This document shows, one piece after another, positions 8,101 to 13,848 of a stretch of 20,345 bases of DNA. A program made the position numbers and the translations under genes. Location of the stretch: positions 1 through 20,345 of the forward strand of contig CAJJMX010000007.1 of NCBI GenBank assembly GCA_905192935.1. The letters run 5' to 3'. The notes below the pieces were generated by a model. It worked only from the letters and a program-made list of their open reading frames with translations. It had not been told where the DNA came from and did not search any database. The DNA comes from an uncultured Mailhella sp. Lineage in GTDB: Bacteria > Desulfobacterota > Desulfovibrionia > Desulfovibrionales > Desulfovibrionaceae. The stretch's first letter is position 1. Each line of letters begins with the position of its first letter.

Positions 8101-9392
8101 TCACCCACTACCTCGGACCGAACTGGCTGGATCTGAAGCCCGAAGACCCCGCCTGGAACAAGGTGCAGTCCATTCCGGACGATGAATACTGGGCCGCGCG
8201 CCGCGCCCAGAAGCAGGCCCTCATCGACGCCTTGCGCGAGCGTTTGCCCCTGTGCTCCGCCTACTCCGACATTTCCGGAGAAGAGCGCACGAAATGGCTC
8301 TCCGCCCTCACTCAGAACACCCTCATCATCGGCTTTGCCCGGCGCTTTGCTCCCTACAAGCGCGCCACCATGCTCTTTGCCGATCCCGACCGTCTGGCCC
8401 GCCTGCTCAACGATCCCGACCGTCCCACCGTGCTCGTGATGGCCGGCAAGGCCCATCCCGCCGACAGCAAGGGCATCGAGCTCATCGAGGAAGTGGTCCG
8501 CTGGTCCCGCGATCCGCGCTTCTACGGCAAGATCTTCTTCATGGAGAACTACAACCTCGAAGTCTCCCGCCTGCTCTCCCGCGGCTGCGACGTGTGGCTC
8601 AACACCCCCCGTCGTCCCCATGAAGCAAGCGGCACCAGCGGTGAAAAGGTGCCGGTCAACGGCGGCATCAACCTCAGCATCTCCGACGGCTGGTGGGTCG
8701 AAGGCGCCGACGGCAAAAACGGCTGGACCATCGGTCCCAAGGCCACCTATGCCACGCTTTCCGCAGAACAGAACGACTACGCCGATGCCGACAGCCTGTA
8801 CCAGATCCTTGAGAACGAGGTCGTCCCGCTGTTCTTCCGGCGCGACTCCGACGCCCTGCCTCACGGCTGGATCGCCGTGTCCAAGAACTCCCTGCAGAGC
8901 CTGACCGCCATGTACGGCTGCCGCCGCATGGTGCGCGACTACATGGAAAAGATCTATATCCCCGCCGCCCGCCGCGGCGTGGCCATGGACGCCGACCGTC
9001 AGGCCAAGGCCCGCGCCGTCACGGCATGGATGCAGAACATTCCCGGCCGCTTCAATACCACGGCCATCCAGTCCGTCGAGCTCTCCGGCCTTGACGGCGA
9101 CACCGTGTACTGCGGCAAGCCCTTCACCGTGAAGCTTACCCTCACCCCCGGCGACATGAAGAAGGAGGAACTGCTCGTGCAGTTCGTTCTCGGCGTCACC
9201 GACGGCATGAACTTCACCGACGAACCGCAGATCGTGAACCTCTCCCTCACCGGCGAGGAAGACGGCAGCCTCATCTATGAAGCCTCCTGCGAGGCCAGGG
9301 TCACCGGTCTGCACGCCTACGGCGTGCGCGTGGTGCCCTTCATCGATCCCATGGACAACGTCATGCGCTCCGGCCTCGTGCACTGGGCATAG
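5112..9392 (+). CDS. Fused GT3 glycogen synthase and GT35 alpha-glucan phosphorylase
   Basis: This single 1426-residue frame joins two opposing activities. Residues 1 to about 545 are a eukaryotic-type (GT3) glycogen synthase. They include SWEVCNKVGGIYEV at the start, HFHEWM, TTHATMLGR and the E-X7-E pair in EPWGYTPHE (E437, E445). An arginine helix (R513-R515, R518) precedes DWNEFFKLY, where eukaryotic enzymes have their glucose-6-phosphate-sensing arginines. After a linker (about 545-575), residues 565-1426 form a complete short-type phosphorylase. They comprise a DUF3417-like region (WWSWQPEALALFRG), STEYGLHESLQLYSGGLGVL, WHMNEGHSAFL, and EASGTSGEK with the pyridoxal-phosphate lysine K1179. 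A beta-rich tail follows from about 1300. No frameshift or stop is seen at the junction. GT3 enzymes normally use UDP-glucose; the phosphorylase half would release glucose-1-phosphate. Both active sites look intact. Confidence 0.93.
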   Translation: MNQPSRTHLFEVSWEVCNKVGGIYEVVASKAQQAMRAFNGEYILIGPDTKHNTEFTETDEPYWDALRYPLKDKDLHCRFGRWEIPGRPRVILVDFNGRHDSNQILRQLWERFGVDSLSGGWDYVEPVLFSYTCGEVIATIHQVLSTRNKSHGIAHFHEWMCGAGILALKQLAPSIGTVFTTHATMLGRAMAGNGVDIYARMSEISPSQEAFRYNVTAKCSMETVSAREADIFTTVSGITAEEARVFLGRTPDIITDNGLDLSTIHDYSADRKSALANRARLLEPVSRLLRREITPDTRILVISGRYEYHNKGVDLFLDALARAKKSMQNTSSKVLALMLMMGGHTGVDENAISGDASVTADPSMPGAGFLTSHKVYDAPNDPILTTCRRLGLNNTADDNVNVVFVPALLDGHDGFLNMPYFDVLSGCDLGVFPSWYEPWGYTPHESAAYSVPTVTTDLSGFGLWIRQMENKIGTQPGIGVIARRNNDYAKIVDALADVIVHYATCSDEELDQRRRTVRAAAAHADWNEFFKLYMSAYSMANEKAHFRRHASNHTQTANFSKELAMRPSSIPFLRTLNAVSELPAALSRLHDIAGNVWWSWQPEALALFRGMSPELWEECGHNPIYMVENTPPSRLRDLAADMTFVTRLNKLAEKFDAYMAQTIVSETAEDGTAVISSDRPVAYFSTEYGLHESLQLYSGGLGVLSGDHLKSSSDERLPLVGVGLFYLNGYFQQTVDKNGHQNPQYPENQPASLPLEAMLDDKGEPLMISLPLGTRTLYARIWKLQVGLVSLYLMDTNVPQNNDDDRRVTARLYEADRDVRLRQEILLGIGGVRMLAALGITPSVWHMNEGHSAFLVLERLRQHMKGDDLTLEESKTLVRSSCVFTTHTPVDAGNERFSVDLMARYFQPYAEMLGLEWDDFLALGRQDGGDPNNFDMTVLALRMSSQANGVSAMHGMVSRRMWRNIWKGFTEAELPIGHVTNGVHTASYVGPAFRLLLTHYLGPNWLDLKPEDPAWNKVQSIPDDEYWAARRAQKQALIDALRERLPLCSAYSDISGEERTKWLSALTQNTLIIGFARRFAPYKRATMLFADPDRLARLLNDPDRPTVLVMAGKAHPADSKGIELIEEVVRWSRDPRFYGKIFFMENYNLEVSRLLSRGCDVWLNTPRRPHEASGTSGEKVPVNGGINLSISDGWWVEGADGKNGWTIGPKATYATLSAEQNDYADADSLYQILENEVVPLFFRRDSDALPHGWIAVSKNSLQSLTAMYGCRRMVRDYMEKIYIPAARRGVAMDADRQAKARAVTAWMQNIPGRFNTTAIQSVELSGLDGDTVYCGKPFTVKLTLTPGDMKKEELLVQFVLGVTDGMNFTDEPQIVNLSLTGEEDGSLIYEASCEARVTGLHAYGVRVVPFIDPMDNVMRSGLVHWA
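6792..6806 (+). promoter_or_regulatory. Possible internal translation start for a free phosphorylase
   Basis: Inside the fusion gene, AAGGAA (6792-6797) lies six bases before an in-frame ATG (6804-6806, M565). This methionine falls just where a stand-alone DUF3417-type phosphorylase would begin (MRPSSIPFLRTLN, then the WWSWQPE region). It could be a relic of two separate genes or a live internal start giving an 862-residue phosphorylase. Confidence 0.4.
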
Positions 9393-9414
9393 CGACAACC
9401 CTCCCTCATAAGCG

Positions 9415-9454
9415 AAAGAGCCCTGGGCCTGAACGGCTCCGGGCTCTTTTTTTT
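9415..9454 (+). terminator. Intrinsic terminator of the glycogen operon
   Basis: AAAGAGCCC (9415-9423) pairs with GGGCTCTTT (9441-9449). The stem continues inward after one mismatch, GGGCC with GGCTC, around loop TGAAC. The T-run extends to 9454. It starts 22 bases after the fusion gene stop. Confidence 0.9.
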
Positions 9455-9879
9455 CATCATGCCGCATGCGTTCCGCAGAAAACTGCGCCGAAAACAACGG
9501 ACTTCTGCATCGTTCTTCAGTCGTACCGCAGAGCTGCTCTGTCACATCTTCCCTTCGATACACAAATGAAACGACTCCTCATGCCCCGCGGCAGCACCAT
9601 GGCCGACCGGCACGTCCCCTCTGAAGGCACAGAAAAAGACCGGAAAAAGCCGCATCATTTCCCATGATTCAAAAAAGATCCGCCGAAAGGCCGCCCCGGA
9701 GTCTCCTTTCGTTCCCCATAAAGGACTCACGGACCATCCAGTCCCCGGCCGCCTCCGGACCGCCCCCGCCCGGTACAAATACATATCAGTCAGGCATCAT
9801 TTTCTAATTTGCTGTTTTTCCTTGATATATATTTTCATCGCCGGCTGTACGACCGGACATGCGCCGAAGACATACTGAT
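9455..9879. other. Intergenic region with no supported gene
   Basis: No gene is supported here. An 80-codon minus-strand frame (9542-9784) has no recognisable features or good start context. Composition shifts from GC-rich to markedly AT-rich after about 9780, as expected for a region leading into a regulated promoter. Confidence 0.5.
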
Positions 9880-9901
9880 ACAAAAACGTTTTATTTTTTG
9901 T
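9880..9901 (+). promoter_or_regulatory. Inverted repeat, candidate activator site upstream of amt
   Basis: ACAAAAA (9880-9886) and TTTTTGT (9895-9901) form a perfect 7-bp dyad with an 8-base spacer. It is centred about 90 bases upstream of the predicted start of the sigma54 transcript, the usual distance for an enhancer-binding protein. It does not match the classical NtrC GCACC/GGTGC site, so the cognate protein is unknown. Confidence 0.35.
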
Positions 9902-9955
9902 CCCGTACTGAGGCATTTTTTCTTATCTATGTAAAATATAAAATAAAATTTATTT

Positions 9956-9971
9956 TGGCACGATTTCTGCA
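9956..9971 (+). promoter_or_regulatory. Sigma54 (-24/-12) promoter of amt-glnK
   Basis: TGGCACG-ATTT-CTGCA matches the sigma54 consensus TGGCACG-N4-TTGCW with one mismatch. The -24 GG and -12 GC elements are correctly spaced. Predicted transcription starts near 9982, about 23 bases before the amt ATG. Sigma54 control of ammonium transporter genes is well established and implies activation under nitrogen limitation. Confidence 0.88.
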
Positions 9972-10004
9972 CAGGAAAGGGCATCTCGTACAGGAGGTTT
10001 TTCC

Positions 10005-11387
10005 ATGTTCAATCGTACAGGACTTTCCTTTCGGCGAATGCCCTTGCTGCCGCTCGGTGCGGCCGCCCTTGTCATGACTTCTCTGCTCGTTCCCGGCACG
10101 GCTCTTGCCGAGGAGTCCCCTTCCTTCCTGAGCCAGCAGAACGGCGATATCATATGGACCATGCTCGGCGCCATGCTCGTCATGTTCATGCAGCCGGGCT
10201 TTGCCCTGGTGGAATGCGGCCTCACCCGTGCCAAGAATGCGGGCAACATTCTCATGAAGAACTTCGTGGACTTCAGCGTCGGCACGCCGCTCTTCTTCCT
10301 CATCGGCTTCGGACTCATGTTCGGAGCGTCCAACGGATTCATAGGCACGCCTTCCTTCGGCATGAGCTTCATTGATCCCACCACGCCCGAAGGCGGCTGG
10401 GCCTGGACGTTCTTCTTCTTCCAGGCCATGTTCGCGGCCACGTCGGCCACCATCGTGTCCGGCTGCATCGCGGAAAGAACGGACTTCAAGGCCTACATCA
10501 TGGTTTCCATTCTGGTGAGCGCCTTCATCTATCCCATCAGCGGCAGCTGGTGCTGGAACAGCCTTTTCGCCGATACCAAGGGCTGGCTTGAAAGCCTCGG
10601 CTTCATCGACTTCGCCGGTTCCACGGTCGTGCATTCCGTGGGCGGCTGGATAGGCCTTGCCGGCGCCATCTGCGTCGGTCCGCGCATCGGCAAGTACACC
10701 CCCGACGGCAAGTCCCTCGCCATTCCCGGCCACAACATTCCTCTGGTTGCTCTCGGCGTGTTCATCCTGTGGTTCGCCTGGTTCGGATTCAACTGCGGCT
10801 CCACCACCACTCCCGACGGCACCGTGGGCTACATCGCCGTGAACACCTGCCTTTCCGCCTGCACCGGCTTTGCCGCCGCCATGCTGACCATCTGGTTCAT
10901 GACCGGCAAGCCCGACCCCTCCATGGCCATGAACGGCGTGCTGGCCGGTCTTGTGGGCGTCACCGCCGGCTGCTTTGAAGTTTCCCCCGTGGGCTCCATC
11001 TTCATCGGCATCATCTGCGGCATAGTCGTGGTTCTCTCCATCCTCTTCGTCGACCAGAAGCTCCACATCGACGACCCCGTGGGCGCGGTTTCCGTCCATG
11101 GCGTGTGCGGCTTCCTCGGCACGGTGCTCGTCGGTCTCTTCGCCGCTCCCGGCTACGGTTCCAACGTCGGTCTGCTCTACGGCGGCGGCTTCCATCTGCT
11201 GCTCATCCAGCTGCTCGGCGCCGTGAGCGTGGGCGCGTGGGCCTTCATCACCGGACTTTGCGCCTTCAAGCTTGCCGACAAGCTCATCGGCCTGCGCGTG
11301 AGCCGCGAAGTGGAACTCAAGGGTCTGGACATCACGGAACACGGAACCGATGTTTACAGCGGCTTCCAGATCTTCTCCAACGAGTAG
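10005..11387 (+). CDS. amtB: Ammonium transporter (Amt family)
   Basis: This 460-residue inner-membrane channel takes up ammonium. A cleavable signal peptide is predicted (1-35, ending PGTALA before EE), as in E. coli AmtB. About eleven membrane segments follow, starting with IIWTMLGAMLVMFMQPGFALVE. The pore histidine pair is present as H210 (VVHSVGG) and H365 (DPVGAVSVHGVCG), spaced much as in characterised Amt proteins. ATIVSGCIAER also matches the family. AGGAGG at 9992-9997 is an excellent ribosome binding site. It lies directly behind a sigma54 promoter and 32 bases before glnK, the classic arrangement in which the PII protein docks on the channel and blocks it when nitrogen is sufficient. 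No TTA, CTA or TCA codon occurs in the gene. Confidence 0.96.
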   Translation: MFNRTGLSFRRMPLLPLGAAALVMTSLLVPGTALAEESPSFLSQQNGDIIWTMLGAMLVMFMQPGFALVECGLTRAKNAGNILMKNFVDFSVGTPLFFLIGFGLMFGASNGFIGTPSFGMSFIDPTTPEGGWAWTFFFFQAMFAATSATIVSGCIAERTDFKAYIMVSILVSAFIYPISGSWCWNSLFADTKGWLESLGFIDFAGSTVVHSVGGWIGLAGAICVGPRIGKYTPDGKSLAIPGHNIPLVALGVFILWFAWFGFNCGSTTTPDGTVGYIAVNTCLSACTGFAAAMLTIWFMTGKPDPSMAMNGVLAGLVGVTAGCFEVSPVGSIFIGIICGIVVVLSILFVDQKLHIDDPVGAVSVHGVCGFLGTVLVGLFAAPGYGSNVGLLYGGGFHLLLIQLLGAVSVGAWAFITGLCAFKLADKLIGLRVSREVELKGLDITEHGTDVYSGFQIFSNE

Positions 11388-11419
11388 TCCGACCACACCA
11401 AGCATCATAGGAGCAGAAC

Positions 11420-11746
11420 ATGAAACTCGTAGTTGCCTATATACGCCCGGAATGCCTGGGCGCCGTCAAGCAGGAACTGTACGCCCAGGGTCTTTACAGC
11501 ATGTCCGTGACCAACATCCTCGGTTCGGGACGCCAGAAGGGCTATGTGGAAATGTATCGCGGCGTGGCCACGGAAGTGACCCTGCTCAAGAAGGTACGCA
11601 TAGAGCTCTGCCTGCACGAAGACGACGTGCACAAGGCCATGGATGCCGTGTCGAGAGGCGCGACCACCGGCCATGAGGGCGACGGCATCATTTATGTCGT
11701 GGACGTTCTCGAAAGCCGGAGAATCCGCACCGGCGACGAACTCTGA
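11420..11746 (+). CDS. glnK: PII nitrogen regulatory protein lacking the uridylylated tyrosine
   Basis: This 108-residue PII trimer subunit senses 2-oxoglutarate, ATP and ADP and gates the adjacent Amt channel. GRQKGYVEMYRG (37-48) is the T-loop base, with Q39 (2-oxoglutarate/Mg site), K40 and Y46. K58, T83-G84, G87-D88-G89 and RIRTG (R101, R103) are conserved nucleotide-site positions. Counting without gaps against E. coli GlnB/GlnK, position 51, the uridylylated tyrosine, is T51 here, and K90 is I90. Control by GlnD-type uridylylation at that site is therefore unlikely, and nucleotide contacts may differ. AGGAG (11409-11413) precedes the ATG. It is co-transcribed with amtB. Family is certain; the glnK name rests on linkage to amtB. 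Confidence 0.93.
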   Translation: MKLVVAYIRPECLGAVKQELYAQGLYSMSVTNILGSGRQKGYVEMYRGVATEVTLLKKVRIELCLHEDDVHKAMDAVSRGATTGHEGDGIIYVVDVLESRRIRTGDEL

Positions 11747-11802
11747 TTTTCTCCTGAACGGCTGCATACGCCTGTTCCTTCCCCGCAGGAAGGAAGCAGC
11801 CC

Positions 11803-11849
11803 GGAGGACGGGAGATGTCTCCCGTCCTCCCTCCCCCCCCCAAAAAAAA
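11803..11849. repeat. Perfect 13-bp hairpin beside a C9-A8 homopolymer tract
   Basis: GGAGGACGGGAGA (11803-11815) and TCTCCCGTCCTCC (11818-11830) form a perfect inverted repeat separated by only TG. Nine C (11833-11841) and eight A (11842-11849) follow directly. There is no T-run on either strand in terminator position, so it is not an ordinary intrinsic terminator. It may stabilise the amt-glnK mRNA 3' end. Confidence 0.6.
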
Positions 11850-12017
11850 CTTTCTGCAACGCTTTTCAGCCTTCCTTTCCTTTCCGCCCGGCCCGGCATC
11901 CTCCTCGGCATGCGCAGGGCATGAAGAACAGATCCTGCGGGTCCCTTCAGGGCGGCCATATTTCGACAACATACCCCCCTCCCATAGGGAACGCCTCCCC
12001 GGTGTTCCCTGCCGTTC

Positions 12018-12054
12018 AGGGGCAGTTCCGGGCTCCTCGGAACTGCCCCTTTTT
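12018..12054 (+). terminator. Intrinsic terminator between glnK and the amidase
   Basis: AGGGGCAGTTCCG (12018-12030) pairs perfectly with CGGAACTGCCCCT (12038-12050) around a seven-base loop, with T5 at the 3' side. It ends the amt-glnK transcript. Because it is only 72 bases before the amidase ATG, it could also act as a leader attenuator for that gene. No clear amidase promoter was found between it and the gene. Confidence 0.88.
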
Positions 12055-12126
12055 CCTGCCCTTCATGACGAAGATTCCCCCTTTCCCAGCAAACGAAACG
12101 TTGCTGCTCTCCCAAGGAGACCGACC

Positions 12127-13542
12127 ATGAAAGATTTTCCCTCCGTTCCCACGTTTGACGCCGTGCGCCGCTGGTATGCAGACGGCGCCGACATGGAAGA
12201 AGGTCTTGCGGCGCTTTCCCTCCGCATACGTCAAAGCTCGGCCCCGGGCGTATGGATCAGCCTTGTGCCGGAGCAGGACATACGAGCAAGAGCCAGATTT
12301 CTGAAGACCGAGGCCGAAAGCCTTGATGCCGAAGATATGGCGGAGCGCTATCCGCTCTTCGGCATTCCCTTCGCCGTCAAGGACAACATGGACGTGACCG
12401 GCATGGAAACCACGGCAGCCTGTCCCTCCTATGCGTACACGGCCGGGAAGACCGCCTTTGTCGTTCAGCGTCTGCTCGATGCGGGCGCCGTGCTCATGGG
12501 CAAGACCAATCTGGATCAGTTCGCCACGGGACTTGTCGGCGTACGCTCTCCCTACGGAGCCTGTCCCAACAGCTTCAATCCCGAGTACATCAGCGGCGGC
12601 TCAAGTTCCGGTTCGGCGCACGCCGTGGCCCGCGGTTTCGTCAGCTTCAGTCTGGGCACCGATACGGCGGGCTCCATCCGGATTCCGGCGGCCCTCAACA
12701 ATCTCATGGGCCTCAAGCCCAGCCGCGGTCTTCTTTCCTCCCGCGGCGTGGTTCCCGCCTGTCCCTCGCTGGACTGCGTATCCATCCTCGCGCTGACGAG
12801 CGAAGACGCCGCCGAAGTCCTTCGCACGGCAGGCGACTTCGACCCCGACGACATCTGGAGCCGGACGGCCCCGAAGCGTCCGTCCGTGCCCGAAGACGCT
12901 CCCTTCACTTTCGGTATTCTGGATTCTCTGGACTTTCTCGGCAACAAGGCCTGGGAAAAGGCCTGGGAAAGGACCGTGGAGACCATGCGCAGCATCGGCG
13001 GCCGATGCGTGACCGTGCGCTACGCCCCGTACAAGGAGGCCGCGGACATGCTGTATTTCGGTCCCTACATGTCCGAGCGGACCGCCGTTCTCGGCGATTT
13101 CGTCCGCGCCCACAAGGAAGACTGCGTGCCCGTGGTGCGCGACATCATTCTCGGCGCGGCACGCTGGACGGCGGAGGAAACCTTCCGCACCCTTTACCGC
13201 GCCCGGGAACTCAGACGCCTCGCGGCTGCGGACTTTGAACGCATGGACATCTTCCTGCTTCCGACGGCCCCGACCACCTACACCATTGAAGAAGTCCGGC
13301 GCGACCCCATGTCCACCAACGTGAACATGAGCCGCTACACCAACTTCATGAACATCCTCGACCTGTGCGCCGTCGCCGTGCCCGCCGCCATGACGCGCAT
13401 GCCCGGTACCGATACGGATCTGCCCTTCGGCGTCACCATGGCGGCGCCGGCCTTTTCCGAACCCATGCTGCTTTCTCTGGCCTCGCGTCTGCACGCCTTC
13501 GTGAGAAAGCAGGGACTTCCCCTCGGCGCATATCTGGCCTGA
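12127..13542 (+). CDS. Amidase-signature enzyme, allophanate hydrolase (AtzF)-like without C-terminal domain
   Basis: This 471-residue amidase has the Ser-cisSer-Lys triad K85 (FAVKDNMDV), S159 (SGGSSSGSA) and S183 (GTDTAGSIRIP). The intervals of 74 and 24 residues equal those I recall for AtzF (K91, S165, S189). NLDQFATGLVGVRSPYGA and VVPACPSLDCVSI are strongly allophanate-hydrolase-like, rather than GatA- or AtzE-like. AtzF normally continues about 130 residues further in a second domain, absent here. The expected product is ammonia plus CO2 from allophanate or a related ureido acid. Start: AAGGAGA (12114-12120) before the ATG at 12127; a longer open frame upstream runs through the terminator and is not used. 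It sits between two sigma54-driven nitrogen units. The substrate is inferred, not shown. Confidence 0.88.
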   Translation: MKDFPSVPTFDAVRRWYADGADMEEGLAALSLRIRQSSAPGVWISLVPEQDIRARARFLKTEAESLDAEDMAERYPLFGIPFAVKDNMDVTGMETTAACPSYAYTAGKTAFVVQRLLDAGAVLMGKTNLDQFATGLVGVRSPYGACPNSFNPEYISGGSSSGSAHAVARGFVSFSLGTDTAGSIRIPAALNNLMGLKPSRGLLSSRGVVPACPSLDCVSILALTSEDAAEVLRTAGDFDPDDIWSRTAPKRPSVPEDAPFTFGILDSLDFLGNKAWEKAWERTVETMRSIGGRCVTVRYAPYKEAADMLYFGPYMSERTAVLGDFVRAHKEDCVPVVRDIILGAARWTAEETFRTLYRARELRRLAAADFERMDIFLLPTAPTTYTIEEVRRDPMSTNVNMSRYTNFMNILDLCAVAVPAAMTRMPGTDTDLPFGVTMAAPAFSEPMLLSLASRLHAFVRKQGLPLGAYLA

Positions 13543-13578
13543 CGCCTCCCGGTTTTCCCCTTTTGCATCGGTCCGCGG

Positions 13579-13636
13579 TCCCGGGACGGCTCTCTTCCGT
13601 ATCGCAGAGGTCTGCACGTCCCGGGAAGCCCCTTTT
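13579..13636 (+). terminator. Probable terminator after the amidase
   Basis: TCCCGGGACG (13579-13588) and CGTCCCGGGA (13617-13626) form a perfect 10-bp inverted repeat. Each arm contains the palindrome TCCCGGGA. A short T4 follows at 13633-13636. The 28-base loop contains a CTCT/AGAG pair. The weak T-run makes termination likely but not certain. Confidence 0.5.
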
Positions 13637-13681
13637 CATGCTCTTTTTTCGGACATTGAAGACAAATATGTAACACAAGGA

Positions 13682-13745
13682 GACAATATCGTTCCATAAG
13701 AGGTGTCTTTCTTGTAATCCGACGACATGTCGATTCACTATTGTC
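13682..13745 (+). promoter_or_regulatory. Candidate activator-binding region of the ABC/ureide operon
   Basis: GACAATATC occurs at 13682-13690 and again at 13819-13827, and its reverse form TATTGTC at 13739-13745. A perfect palindrome CGACATGTCG lies at 13723-13732, about 70 bases upstream of the predicted start site. One of these is a plausible site for the enhancer-binding protein that a sigma54 promoter requires. None matches the classical NtrC site. Confidence 0.3.
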
Positions 13746-13770
13746 AAGAAAACATTGTTCTTTTTCATTG

Positions 13771-13786
13771 TGGCACAGCTCTTGCA
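13771..13786 (+). promoter_or_regulatory. Sigma54 (-24/-12) promoter of the ABC/ureide operon
   Basis: TGGCACA-GCTC-TTGCA matches the sigma54 consensus with correct -24/-12 spacing and a perfect TTGCA box. Transcription is predicted to start near 13797, giving a leader of about 52 bases before the binding-protein gene. It closely resembles the amt promoter, implying shared nitrogen control. Confidence 0.88.
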
Positions 13787-13848
13787 TAAAAAAGGGTGAA
13801 CAATGAGTGATACGACTCGACAATATCTGAAAGCAAAGAGGTAACATC

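Noticed and set aside
5124..9563. 1479-codon open frame antisense to the synthase-phosphorylase gene
   Set aside because: It is codon-aligned with the real gene and exists because TTA, CTA and TCA are avoided there. Its translation is low-complexity, rich in H, G, V and E, with no family resemblance.
9542..9784. 80-codon minus-strand frame in the glycogen-amt intergenic region
   Set aside because: No recognisable domain, poor composition and no convincing ribosome binding site; not supported as a gene.
11803..11830. Hairpin after glnK as an intrinsic terminator
   Set aside because: No T-run follows on either strand; C9-A8 follows on the plus strand. The hairpin with T5 at 12018-12054 is the credible terminator.
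11815..12126. N-terminal extension of the amidase frame to 575 codons
   Set aside because: The extension passes through the C9-A8 tract and a strong terminator hairpin and is proline/serine-rich. AAGGAGA before the ATG at 12127 marks the proper start.
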